64,000 bases of DNA from Pseudoips prasinana (taxonomy: Eukaryota > Arthropoda > Insecta > Lepidoptera > Nolidae). Of the stretch, positions 44,394-55,378 are shown in pieces. The stretch's first letter is position 1. Each line of letters begins with the position of its first letter. Where the stretch lies: assembly GCA_951640165.1 (NCBI GenBank), contig OX621247.1, positions 23,410,001-23,474,000 on the forward strand, read 5' to 3'. The notes beneath the pieces were generated by a model. That model did no database searches. It was not told where the DNA came from and saw only the letters and a list, made by a program, of their open reading frames with translations. The translations under genes and the position numbers were made by a program.

Positions 44394-44866
44394 GTAGCAG
44401 AATCAGCACCAATAATTAAAAATGTAAACTATGGAAAAGTTGTGCAATAGATTTGCAGAACGTTTGATGATTTTATTTTCAACTTATGAATTAGGCTGCG
44501 ATTTGCTAACAAGAAGCTTGTTTTATTTTATAGCATACTAGCTGTGCCACGCGGTGTTACCCGCGTTAAATTTTTAAAATTTTCTTTGTTATAAACCTCA
44601 CGGAGCCCGAGACCTTTCCAACGAATACAAAACCGTGGAAATCGGTTCGTGCGTTCTGGAGTTAAAGCGTCAGGAAGGAAAACCCGTCTTATTTTTATAT
44701 AGTAAAGATAGTATTGGGCTATTTGCTGTAAAATAAGCTGCTTCTTAGCAAATCGCAGCCTAATTCATAAGTTGAAAATAAAATCATCAAACTTCGTGCG
44801 ATTCAAATCTATTGCACAGTTTTTCTATATTTTACATTTTGAGTTAATGTTGCCAATTTTGTTACA
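44394..44866. mobile_element. Fold-back element with a Helitron in its loop
   Basis: The left arm (44394-44537) and right arm (44709-44866) pair over most of their length. The best block runs from TTTGATGATTTTATTTTCAA to TTATGAATTAGGCTGCG and TTTGCTAA. A 171-bp Helitron sits at the centre. A single-arm relative is at 33605-33716, and the outer right flank resembles 61748-61835. Confidence 0.7.
44538..44708 (-). mobile_element. 171-bp Helitron derivative
   Basis: The 3' end (minus strand) is GCACAGCTAG with plus-strand CTAG at 44538-44541, flanked by A at 44537. The 5' end is TCTTTACTATATAAAAATAA at 44708, flanked by T on the plus strand. The A/T target is intact, and the 3' hairpin region GCGGGTAACACCGCG is present. 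Confidence 0.8.
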
Positions 44867-45427
44867 AAAAGAAACGTGTTTTCTACACATTCAATGCCCT
44901 TATGATATTCCAATATCAATGTTTTGCCAACTGTTATTTAGAACCCAATTGATAATAGCATAGCTAATATTTGCATATTTCGAGTAATTTAGTCAATAAC
45001 ATACTAACTTTATTGCCCATTATTTAACTTAACGACATATAAGAGTAGCTATTTAAAAACATGTCATGTACTCATGTCAAATAGATGAAACAGAGTGCTT
45101 TCGCCAATTAGGCAAGTTAGGGACTGCCAAATTTTAACGATGTTAATACTGCTAATAGCTATAATAGAACTCTAAACCCAACGATACGTCTATTAAACGT
45201 ACCCTCAAGTCATTATTACAATAGCACACACACTGTTAATATATTCACTGAAATAACAAAAGACCCATTTGGGAGGTAGCATTTAGCATTATGTTGAGCG
45301 AACATCGTTGAAGGAGTACCTTTTACATACACATAAATTTAGTGAGATTCTATTAAAGGAAGTAGTAAGAAAGCGTTGGTGTTAGTTCTGTTTTTGTTTT
45401 AAAAGCCTTCTCTGTTTCAAAGTTTCA

Positions 45428-45560
45428 AGTCTGGGAGTTGGCGGTATTATATCTCCGTGCCTTCGAGAGCACGTAAAGCCGTCGGTCCTGTACCTGACCT
45501 ATTTCTGGTCGTGTCCCTAGTTGTCCCATCGGATCATGAGTGTGATTAAACTCGTTTGTT
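45428..45560 (+). mobile_element. 5S-type SINE, body fragment
   Basis: GTATTATATCTCCGTGCCTT, CGAGAGCACGTAAAGCCGTC, GGTCCTGTACC and TGTCCCATCGGATCATGAGT are the body of the 5S SINE; the head is missing. Confidence 0.6.
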
Positions 45561-46074
45561 ACTCGCACAAAATTATTATCCTGAGAATAAGGCAACTCGA
45601 AAATACGTAAAAAAATAAGTGATGTGAGAGATAAGTAAGACTTATATATATATGTAAAGAAATACCTACAAGATTGTATTGTATTCCTTTACGGTGAGTT
45701 GAGTAGGCCAGCTATTGAAAAAAAGTTATAATTTTTTACTTAATGGCTGTCTTTTTGAGTCGTCAAAAATATTAGAAAAATAATTTAGTTTGCTTATTAT
45801 TTCATTTTATTGCGACAAATAAACATTAAATGTCGTTTCTCTGTTATAGAAATATAAATCTTGGTTACACAGAGCAACACATGGTTTAATTTGTCATACT
45901 TAATTTAAAAACATAAATAAAAAAACAGTCATAATATTGTCTTATATCTGTATTTTTGTTGTTCACTTGAGATCTTACATTTACTATATCTATAAATTAT
46001 AATAGACTAGCTGGTGCCCGCGACTTTGTCCGCGACAATTTTGAATGATGACCAATGTAACTGCAGAGCTGGAG

Positions 46075-46116
46075 ACTGCAATCAACACAAACTCGAGAGT
46101 TTGTGTTGATTGCAGT
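46075..46116. repeat. Copy-specific hairpin in Helitron copy 1
   Basis: ACTGCAATCAACACAAACTC pairs perfectly with its inverted copy at 46097-46116. The left arm replaces a different sequence in the sister Helitron (see 61534-61577). Confidence 0.85.
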
Positions 46117-46710
46117 GGTGGGGGGTTTGGAGGGAGATTAATGGGTGTATTGGATAATACACCCATTGATTTCCTTCTAAATTTCCTATTACTGTAATTA
46201 ACATAAACTCTTTTTATTAACTTTAAACTCTATAAACACACATAATCCACACACACACACACCCACTCACACGCACATACACACACTCAAAGTAATCTGA
46301 TAGTTCATAAGATTTTCCTTTTACATTTTTATTACTTTTCACTTTTTTTAAAATAAATGTATTACCCTAATAATTATTACCCTAATAATGGAACATTTTT
46401 GTCTACCTCGGAGGTGGGCGCTAACAGCTACGACACAGTTTTTCCTAACTAATGTAGCTGCTAACGTACACACAATATTGTATATTATCTGTTTTTGGTT
46501 CCAATAAATATTTGTATTTGTAACTACTTACTTCTAGCTTAATCTAAAAAATATAACTTTTAAAACAAATAAGCAATATAAATTGAATAAAACCTAAACT
46601 ATAGATAGCCTTACTAAGAAATAAATAAAAGACTACTTTGCTACTGTTATTTACAAAAAGGACCCGATATCATCAAGCAAAAATCAAAGAATACATATCA
46701 ATTGTCCTTA

Positions 46711-49144
46711 TAGACCAGGGTAGAAGCGTTTAAAATTAATAAAAAGTGAAATAAAATAATAGTAGGATGAAACCCATTAGAAAAGGAGGGGAATATTATA
46801 AAAATTAAAACAAAAATAATTTACGGGCGATCTAAGGTCGGGAAAGGGATGGGGGTGAGTTTTTAAGGGTAAAAAACGGTTTTTCTCGATTTCCGGCAAA
46901 ACTAAAAGTTCTATCGAAAAAAGTCAAATGGCAAAGTTGTAGGTAATAAAAAGATCTAAAACTTTTGTATTTACACTTTTTTCACATAACCTAAAATTTA
47001 TGTGAAAACTTAAAAAAACCAAGTTTTTGGTTTTTTATTTTTATCTTTTACATAATTTTTTCTTTTTTAACAAAATTTGGTGAAAACTTACCTTATTATG
47101 TCCCAAACACGCTGTAATTTATTTGATTAAAAATATTAATTTTTTTACCTTATTTTGAATTAATATCGAAAAAACACCCTAATATTCAATCGAAAAGTCA
47201 CCCGTCAATATATCAGCTTTTTAAAAAAAATTGGTATGTTTTCTGTTCGTTGAAATCTCTTCTTTCCGATGGTGAAAAAAAAAATATATGTAACTGTAGT
47301 AAATTTTCTCAGAAAATGCAAAAAATCGAAAATAACTCTAATTTGATTTTTTTTATTTATTATGAAAAAAATCATCTAAAAATGTGATTGCTGCAATTTG
47401 TTTCAATAAAAAAGTTGATTTATTTCATGCTAATTACATGTATGTCATAGAAAATCTCATTATATATAAATATAAATGTAAATCGTACAATTAAATGTGG
47501 TTACTTTATTCTGATTACGTTATTCATTACAATATTTTTAAACAACAAAATATTAAAGAAATAAATGTCAAAATGTATAAAAAATATATTATTAATATAT
47601 TAAAAATCTATTTAAAATGTATAAATATATAAAAAATATGTATAGTAAATATATTTTTAATAACTAACTTTTGGCTGATTTTCATGTATATTTCATATAT
47701 TTTGAATATATCTATAGAAATAAATAAAATTGGAGTGTCTGTTTGTAATATTGAAATAACCGATTTTTACTACATTAATATGAATATATATACGGTACAT
47801 ACACCAAAATAACATTTTTTACAATTTTTGTCTGTCTGTCTGTCTGTTTGTTCCGGCTAATCTCTGAAATGGCTGGACCGATTTTGACGGGAATTTTATT
47901 GGCCGGTAGCTGATGTAATAAGGAGTAACTTAGGCTACTTTTATTTTAGAAAAAGTCTTTTACTTTACAAAAAAAAAACGAAATGAACTAATTAACACGC
48001 GGACGAAGTCGCGGGCACAGCTAGTCTGAAATATATTTGAAATGTATAAAATATATTTGAAAATCGGCCGATATATATTTTATATATTTTTTATAGATTT
48101 GTAATATATTTTTTATGTATTTTGAATTTTTTTTTATGGGGTAACTAAATTTGTTTGTGCATAATTAAGGAGATTATTATTAGTATGTATGTAGTAAGAC
48201 CCAGACCCGCCTAGCCCCTTCCCCACTTCTCCATGAAATACCTTTTGATGGGCTACTTTTTTTTTCGTAGGTCACTCAGGTATATAATTTATCTTAAAAT
48301 ATAAATAGACATCTACTCATATAATTTAAAGAAGATTCGACAACTTACTCCAAATATTGTAGATGTCTTATTAAATATTAATTTGATTAACTTATTTGTT
48401 TGTTAATTATAGTAGTATATTTTCATTAGCAATTTTTTTTTATCAATGTTACATGTAATCTAATGTTTTTTGAGTAATTAAAGTGTTAATTTTAATAAAT
48501 AGGTCAAAATTTTAGATGTAATTAAAAAAAGAATTCGATTTTTTTTGCATTTTTGAGAAGATTTACTATAGGTACATATATATTTTTTTTCACCATCGGA
48601 AAGTAGAGATTTCAACGAACAGAAAACATACCAACGTTTTGAATAAAGCTGATATTTTGACGGGTGACCTTTCGATTGAAAATTAGGGTGTTTTTTCGAT
48701 ATTAATTCAAAATAAGGTGAAAAAATTAATATTTTTAATCAAATAAATTACAGCGTATTTCGGACATAATAAAGTAAGTTTTCACCAAATTTCATTAAAA
48801 AAGAAAAATTTATGTAAAAGATAAAAATAATAAACCAAAAACTTGGTTTTTTGAAGTTTTCACATAAATTTTAGGTTATGTGAAAAAAGTTTAAACACAA
48901 AAGTTTTAGGTCTTTTTATTACCTACAACTTTGCCATTTGACTTTTTTCGATAGGACTTTTAGTTTTGCCGGAAATCGAGAAATACCGTTTTTTACCCTT
49001 AAAAACTCACCCCCATACCCTTCCCGAACTCAGATCGCCCGTAAATTATTTTTCCTTTCATTTTTATAATATTTCCCTCCTTTTCTAATGGGTTTCATCC
49101 TACTATTATTTTTTTTGGTTTTAAAAATTAGCGACCCTGGTCTA
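46711..49144. mobile_element. 2.43-kb TIR element with about 600-bp arms, TTA target duplication
   Basis: The ends are TAGACCAGGGT and ACCCTGGTCTA. The arms, about 46711-47340 and 48530-49144, remain alignable inverted copies for over 600 bp (blocks such as TTTTTACCCTTAAAAACTCA, TTTTGCCGGAAATCGAGAAA and GACTTTTTTCGATAG). TTA flanks both sides (46708-46710, 49145-49147), and the sister Helitron has a single TTA (rc of CTTAAGGACAATTG, about 60913-60926). A 3-bp TWA-type duplication is typical of PIF/Harbinger elements, but no transposase is present and the end sequence does not settle the superfamily. Confidence 0.8.
47711..48024 (+). mobile_element. 314-bp Helitron nested in the TIR element
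   Basis: It starts TCTATAGAAATAAATAAAAT after A and ends GTCGCGGGCACAGCTAG before T, with the same 3' hairpin region as the larger Helitrons. Inner landmarks are GTCTGTCTGTCTGTCTGTTT and GAAATGGCTGGACCGATTTT. Confidence 0.8.
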
Positions 49145-49809
49145 TTAAGTATAGTCAGTAAGTCAAATAAAGTAAAATAATAATCAACGATGCATTAATC
49201 ACAAAGGTAATTCTCATTAGATTAGGTTGCGACATGTTGTGAACGAAACCATAGCGCGATCTAAAGCGATGATTACGCCATCTACTAACAAAAATATAAA
49301 CTTGTAAAGCGGTAAAATTAAGATGTTTGCATATATTTTGGGTGAGATTTAGGCAATCATCTATTGATTCAGTTTTCGACTACCTTTTATTTCAAGCATT
49401 TATTTATTTTAACCGATATGCCAATAAAGTTCCGCGATCTGAAACGATATTAACGCCATCTAGTTACAAAATTGTGAACTTGTAGATCAGTAAAATTAGG
49501 ATGATGTTTCTTGGGTGCGATCATCTCGACACCAACAATTTATACTACGCTAACTCGAATTTTAGATAAATTCATTTTTTATCTCAATTTGATTAAAATG
49601 TCGTTTTTTTAATTTGTTATGAAATTTTCCAAAAAAAAAAGTTACAAATCTTATAAAACGCTGAATCTTTACTTAGACGACAACGGCCACGACATTTTAA
49701 GCTACTTGGCATAAGAAACTTATTTTTTAAAATTTGAGTTTGCTTAAATTGTTGGTGGCGATCTATTGAATCAGTTTTGGATTACCTTTTTTTAACAACA
49801 AATTATTCC

Positions 49810-50700
49810 CTGGATTGCTTTATTTTTAACTGAAAGACCAAATACCAATTTACATGCGTTTAACTCAAAAAATACAGACTTTCATACAAACTTAAATCCC
49901 CTATTTGTCACCCTTAGGGGTGGAATTCTCGGAAATCCTGATATAAATATTTTTAAATTTTAACTTGCATCCCCTTTTGTATGCTCTTCGGGGTGGAATT
50001 TAAAAAATCCTGAAATATATATTTTTTATTGATATGCCAAATACCAATTTTCATGGGTTTAATTTCAAAAATGTCGCATTTTTTCATACAAATTTACATC
50101 CCCTATTTTACGCCCTAAGGGGTGGAATTCCCAAAAATCCTGAAATATATATTTTTAATTTTTAACTGAAATGCCAAATAACAATTTTCAGGCGTTTAAC
50201 TTAAAACTTTTCACATTTTTCATACAAACTTACATCCCCTATTTTACGCTCTTGGGGCTGGAATTTCCAAAAATGATGAAATATATATTTTTAATTTTTA
50301 ACTGAAATGCCTAAAACCAATTTTCATGCATTTAACTTAAAAATTGTCACATTTTTCATACAAACTTACACCCCATATTTACGCTCTTGGGGCTGGAATT
50401 TCCAAAAATGCTGAAATACATATTTTTAACTAAAAGGCCAATTACCAATTTTCATGCGTTTAACTTAAAAATTGTCACATTTTCCATACAAACTTACAAC
50501 CCCTATTTTTTGCCCTTGGAGGTGGAATTTCCAAAAACCCTGAAATACGTGATTTTTTATTTTTAACTGGAAGGCCAAATACCAATTTTTATGCCTTAAA
50601 CTTCAAAAACGGCAAAGTTTCATACTAACTTAGCGCCCCTGTTTTACCCCCTTAGGGGTTGAATTTCGAAAAATCCTTCCTTATTCCTTGTCTACATTAT
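49810..50700 (-). repeat. Internal tandem repeats of Helitron copy 1
   Basis: Roughly seven degenerate units of about 125 bp are recognisable by ACTGAAATGCCAAATACCAA, TTTCATACAAACTTACATCC and GGGGTGGAATTTCC. One unit near 49950-50030 is shortened. The sister copy has the matching array at about 59280-60250. Confidence 0.75.
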
Positions 50701-51309
50701 AAAGCAAACATTTGTGCAAAATTTCAGCTTTCTAGGTCCAAGGGTTTGGGCTGGACGATGATGAGTCAGTCAGTCAGTCAGGACTTGTCTTTTTATTTAT
50801 ATAGATTATTATGAATTGGAATAGTCTTTGGGATTGATCGCAAAAATATTAATGTTTAGTTACATTGAGATAAATATCAGTGCATATATTTTGTTGTTTA
50901 GAGCTCTTGCATCGAAAATCAAAGGATTAGGTTACCTTTTGTAAACCTACTGTTTGTGATCACTGTTATATGCCCCTATCGACTTGTAACATCATAATTA
51001 CAACATGACAATAATTTGTATGTAGAACATAAAAATATTTTAAATATCGTTTTAAAATCATCGAATATCCAATTCGAGATTCAATTATTTTATAATTTTA
51101 TAAGTTCCTAATTTAAATTTTCTTTCATTAATCCCTCGTACCTACCACTACCACTACTGAATGTAAGTACAGAACCAACTCTATGTGAAGAGAGAATTTT
51201 AAGCTAATTGAGTATTCACATATAAATAAAGAACTAAAGTTTTAAGGTCTGAACTAGCCCCTAAACATCTACTAAAACAGAAATACTATACAGTTAGCAT
51301 AATCAGGAG

Positions 51310-52430
51310 TAGTCGCAATACTAATTGTACTTATTTGTACCGTCGCCGCTACTTTCCTAACAAGGTTAATCCAACTAGAATAAGCGAAGGCAAGTCTAGA
51401 ATACGGAAGATTTAAAAGAAAACGTTGGGCAAATCAGGATTTAAGGTTTTTGTTTAACTTGAAAGAGAACTATAACGAAAAGTCTGTTTTATTTCCGGTA
51501 AGTGTTGATACTAAATTAAAAGATAACATTGAAATAAAAACATCATGTCTATTTATTGTGGTAATTAGGTATACCTGGTGCTTTGTAATTTATTATAAAG
51601 ATCAAATGGCCATTCACATTTGTTTTTTATTTTCATGTGTATTTACGTTTATTAAATATGTAAGTATTCAAATGGTTTAGAGATTTTGTATTTCCCAAAT
51701 AAAGGATAAAATGCCTATCAAACTATGCTTTCATTTGTACCCAAACTGTAGTAAATACTTACATAGCAAACAATTCTATATTACAGTAACTATTGGCTTT
51801 ATAATGTGCTTTTATTTGGTAATTTTTTTTGCTGAATAAAATCTTCCTGCACAATACACAAGTATTTGTGTAATTTTTTATAGTAGGAGGGTCAGTTTTC
51901 CAAAATTTGGTAATCTATTCTATTGAGTCATATCCGACAAAAGGAATTTAATTTGAACATGTTAACTACTATAATATTTGCAAAACTCTTGAAGAGAGTA
52001 ACAGTCGTAACAGGGCGAATAAATATCGGATTATCACCAATGACTTTTTCTGCTCTAAAGCCCTACGAATCTATTAACATGAGATGTATTTTTAATTCCA
52101 TACAAACATCGATGGAAAACACCACTTTATTGATAGGCGAAAGAAGCATAATAATTAATTAATCTTAGTTTATTTTTTTTCTTTTCATTTTTTGTGCTTC
52201 TTTCGGATACAAAATAGATTTTAGTTTAAGGTTCTTTCAAAATAAAAATATTATATTATAGAAGCGGATATGATAATTATATAACATTACTGATGTTTAG
52301 TCGCACGCAACGCAATCAGTTATCAACAATTCAAACAGGATTTTTTATAAGCACGACCATTTGAAATGAGTAATACTATTAAATGCTTACAAAGCAAATA
52401 TGAATACATCATATATTTTAGTTCTCAATT
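51310..52430. other. No recognised gene
   Basis: A GTAAGT donor-like site after TTTATTTCCG at about 51498 closes a moderately complex stretch (51345-51497), but neither it nor the frames at 51450-51680 and 51923-52162 show a known domain. Confidence 0.3.
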
Positions 52431-52545
52431 TCATCATCATCATATCAGCCGAAAGACGTCCACTGCTGAACAAAGGCCTCCCCCAAAGATCACCACAATT
52501 GCCGGTCTTGCGCTATCCGCATCCATCGATTTCCAGCGACTTAGC
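52431..52545 (-). mobile_element. RTE LINE 3' end fragment
   Basis: TCATCATCATCATATCAGCC, GTCCACTGCTGAACAAAGGC and GCCGGTCTTGCGCTATCCGC match the RTE fragments at 20.4 and 27.4 kb. Confidence 0.8.
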
Positions 52546-52684
52546 TCGTTCTCAATTTATTGGAAGTTAAAATAATAATTTACTAGACTCACTAAATCCA
52601 AATTAATTCACGGGTCGCGGTTGTCCTGATTACGCTTACTTATCGCAAAATCTCAGTATCGATTAAAATCAATGAAGTACGGCA

Positions 52685-52868
52685 TGGGTCCTGGGTTGCC
52701 ACTTAAAAATAATTCATAGTCTCCCCTTCATTACCCTCTTTAATGGGAAATACTTCGTGAATTGTTTCCACTTTATTTCATTACGCAAAATTTTCTTTTG
52801 TGTTAGACAGCATACGATTTAATTGTCTTGGATATTTGTAATGAGTATTTTATTAAAGACTGGGTCTA
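52685..52868 (+). repeat. 184-bp exact direct repeat, copy 1
   Basis: The segment from TGGGTCCTGGGTTGCC to AAAGACTGGGTCTA is identical by eye to 54108-54291. It contains no coding frame of note; the two short open frames starting in both copies simply reflect the identity. Confidence 0.9.
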
Positions 52869-52945
52869 GTTCCGAGTCTGGGTGTGTTTGGTGTTTGAAT
52901 CTTTGTAAAGTCTCCCATAAAAACATCATGTATAATTATTATTTA

Positions 52946-53015
<70 letters not shown>

Positions 53016-53100
53016 TTCCGAGTCTGGGTGTGTTTGGTGTTTGAATCTTTGTAAAGTCTCCCACCATACATAGATTCATTTCTTTTAAAAGTATTTCAAG
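52869..53100 (+). repeat. Two SINE D body fragments flanking a (TA)n tract
   Basis: The 49-bp block GTTCCGAGTCTGGGTGTGTT onward to AAAGTCTCCCA occurs at 52869-52917 and again at 53015-53063. The second continues to about 53100 through CATACATAGATTCATTTC. Both are plus-strand pieces of the SINE found complete on the minus strand at 54300-54530. (TA)n lies at 52948-53013. Confidence 0.8.
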
Positions 53101-53107
53101 TAGGTGG

Positions 53108-54095
53108 CTCCTGATTATGCTGACTGTATTGTATTTCTGTTTTAGTAGATGTTTAGTGGCTAGTTAGGACTGCAAGCTGTAAAACTTTAGTTCTTTATTT
53201 CTTTGTGAATACTCAATTAGCTTAAAATTCTCTCTTCACATAGAGTTGGTTCTGTACTTACATTCAGTAGTGGTAGTGGTAGGTACGAGGGATTAGTGAA
53301 AGAAAATTTAAACAAGGAATTGAGAATTATAAAATAACTAGCTGACCCGATAGACCTTGTCCCGTCTTAACGATGACTATTAACGCGCGCTATCTGTCAA
53401 TACTATGTCAAATAAAAAAAAGTTACATTAAAAAATTTTATATTGTCCTTAGCGCTAAGGTTAGATTAGAAATAATATTTGGTTGTGAAGTATTCTTAAA
53501 TTTTCTTATTTTCCGCGCAATTTAAATTCTTTTTTTACATAAGAACCTTCTCCTGACAATAACAAACACAATAAAAAAAGAAATAGTGAAATCGGTCCAG
53601 CCGTTCACGCGTGATGTCGTGACAACGGAAAACGGGTTTCATTTTTATATATATAGATTGAATCTCGAATTGGATATTCGATAATTTTAAAACTATATTT
53701 AAAATATTTATATGTTCTACATAAAAATTATTGTCATGTTGTAATTTCACGTTACAAGTCGATAGGGGCATATAACAGTGATCACAAACAGTAGGTTTAC
53801 AAAAGGTAAACTAATGCTTTGATTTTCCATGCAAGAGCTCAAAACAACAAAATATATGCACTGATATTTATCTCAATATAACTAAACATTAATATTTTTG
53901 CGATCAATCCCAAAGACTATTCCAATTCATAATCTATTATAATTTATAGTTATAGTAAATGTAAGATCTCAAGTGAACAACAAAAATACAATAGATATAA
54001 GACAATATTATGACTGTTTTTTATTTATTTTTTCAAATTAAGTATGACAAATTAAACAATGTGTTGCTCTGTGTAACCAAGATTTATATTTCTAT
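53108..54095 (-). repeat. About 660-bp repeat unit, copy 2 (inverted), carrying a Helitron
   Basis: The reverse complement matches 50806-51309 followed by 45846-46006 (in the order expected for an inverted copy). It is uninterrupted at the site where copy 1 holds the 4.8-kb Helitron, and instead holds a 320-bp Helitron at 53338-53657. Confidence 0.8.
53338..53657 (-). mobile_element. 320-bp Helitron derivative
   Basis: Plus-strand CTAG at 53338-53341 (A at 53337), followed by CTGACCCGATAGACCTTGTC, is the 3' end. The 5' end on the minus strand is TCTATATATATAAAAATGAA at 53657, with T outside on the plus strand. The unoccupied target GATTCAATTATTTTATAA is present in copy 1 of the host repeat at about 51080-51097. 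Confidence 0.85.
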
Positions 54096-54107
54096 CTGTC
54101 CTGGTCC

Positions 54108-54291
54108 TGGGTCCTGGGTTGCCACTTAAAAATAATTCATAGTCTCCCCTTCATTACCCTCTTTAATGGGAAATACTTCGTGAATTGTTTCCACTTTATT
54201 TCATTACGCAAAATTTTCTTTTGTGTTAGACAGCATACGATTTAATTGTCTTGGATATTTGTAATGAGTATTTTATTAAAGACTGGGTCTA
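54108..54291 (+). repeat. 184-bp exact direct repeat, copy 2
   Basis: The copy is identical to 52685-52868. It is followed by a minus-strand SINE D, whereas copy 1 is followed by a plus-strand SINE D fragment. Confidence 0.9.
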
Positions 54292-54299
54292 ATATTCAA

Positions 54300-54530
54300 G
54301 AAAGAAATACTTTTAATAGAAATGAATCTATGTATGGTGGGAGACTTTACAAAGATTCAAACACCAAACACACCCAGACTCGGAACCATATATATATATA
54401 TATATATATAACCATATATATACATTTATATATGGATCACGTAATTAGTAGTCATATACGGGAATCTAACCCAAAACATGAGGGCGTAAACACCCTAACC
54501 ACTGCATCAAACGTGCCGTCAAAAGGGTGC
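54300..54530 (-). mobile_element. SINE family D, tRNA-derived, with (TA)n
   Basis: On the minus strand the head reads TTTGATGCAGTGGTTAGGGT, with B-box-like GGGTTAGATTCCC. A (TA)-rich stretch (54388-54410 and beyond) follows, then the central domain GTTCCGAGTCTGGGTGTGTT and GTAAAGTCTCCCACCATAC. Confidence 0.7.
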
Positions 54531-54767
54531 AGTCTATTTGAAATGGGATCCACATGCTGGTTTTTCAATTGATATTTTCTCGATTGATATTTTATATAAA
54601 AAGTTTAAAACCAGTAACTAGTTTATTGAAATCTCTCTCTTTTTATTAGATGATGAAATGGTGAAGGATCTAGTATGACCGGAAATATTCAGGTGCAGGA
54701 CGTAATGGTAAGGGAAAGATATCTAAATTTGAATTTAAACACAACGACAAGACTTTTTGACCGTGGG

Positions 54768-55003
54768 GACAGGGGACATTATTTACACACGGCCATCTGA
54801 TCCCAAACTAAGCAGAGCTTGTACTGGAAACCAGGTAACTGATATACTACTTTTCTTTTGTAAATACATACTTATATAGATAATTACACCAAGACTCAGG
54901 ACAGACATGTTCATGCACACAAATATCTGTCCTGGGTGGGAATCGAACCCACGACCTCCGGCGTGAAAAGCAAGCATTTGCCAACCACGCCATCATGCCT
55001 GTC
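54768..55003 (-). mobile_element. SINE family C, minus-strand copy
   Basis: This is the best-preserved family C member by eye, from GACATTATTTACACACGGCC to GCCAACCACGCCATCATGCC. The frame overlying it is not a gene. Confidence 0.85.
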
Positions 55004-55050
55004 AATAGGATAACTAATCTAAAACTATTTTAATTACATTGCCATTAATC

Positions 55051-55123
55051 AGCGGATAGGTGTCCTAATGGATTATTATCATTGGCATATAGTGATAATA
55101 ATCCATTAGCAAACCTATCCGCT
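55051..55123. repeat. Palindrome with 31-nt arms
   Basis: AGCGGATAGGTGTCCTAATG, then GATTATTATCA, pairs with its inverted copy at 55093-55123 with three mismatches over an 11-nt loop. Confidence 0.85.
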
Positions 55124-55378
55124 TCATAAATGTGCGCAAACAGATAATTATGCGCGTCTCCGATAATTATAATACGCGTACGTTATTAATTACCTTTACT
55201 AATTAATTCGAGTATCGCATCTCAGCCAATGCGATTACCATGGTTAGTAATATGTGGTATTAATGATCTTAATTTGTGTACCGAAGCCATATAACTATTA
55301 ACTTAAATGATAAATGTGTTGCGGTATTGTTTGTGTTACAATTGAGATTCGAAGGGGTCCTATTCATTTCCTTAAATA

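Larger units (their letters stand above)
46007..50805 (-). mobile_element. Large non-autonomous Helitron, copy 1, with nested insertions
   Basis: On the minus strand the element starts TCTATATAAATAAAAAGACA at 50805 (A outside) and ends at CTAG at 46007-46010 (T outside), with a 3' hairpin from GTCGCGGACAAAGTCGCGGG just inside. It matches 59168-61644 throughout, except for a 2.43-kb insertion at 46711-49144; without that it is about 2.36 kb. The empty target (AATAGA/TTATGAATTGG) is preserved in the paralogous unit at about 53930-53950. There is no Rep/helicase coding region. Confidence 0.85.
45846..51309 (+). repeat. About 665-bp repeat unit, copy 1, interrupted by a Helitron
   Basis: The flanks 45846-46006 and 50806-51309 join to a unit that recurs in opposite orientation at 53108-54095. 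The unit runs from ATAGAAATATAAATCTTGG to GCATAATCAGGAG. It contains no coding frame and no obvious terminal repeats; it may be a transposon of unknown kind or a local inverted duplication. Confidence 0.75.

Noticed and set aside
51345..51500. A first exon ending at a GTAAGT donor
   Set aside because: There is only a single donor-like site, with no matching acceptor, no domain and no conserved frame to support it.
52823..53044. Open frames beginning identically at 52823 and 54246
   Set aside because: The identity comes from the 184-bp direct repeat; both run into SINE sequence and (TA)n.
52685..54291. An LTR retrotransposon with 184-bp LTRs
   Set aside because: The repeats lack TG...CA ends, there is no primer-binding site or polypurine tract that I can see, and the interior is an inverted repeat unit plus a Helitron.
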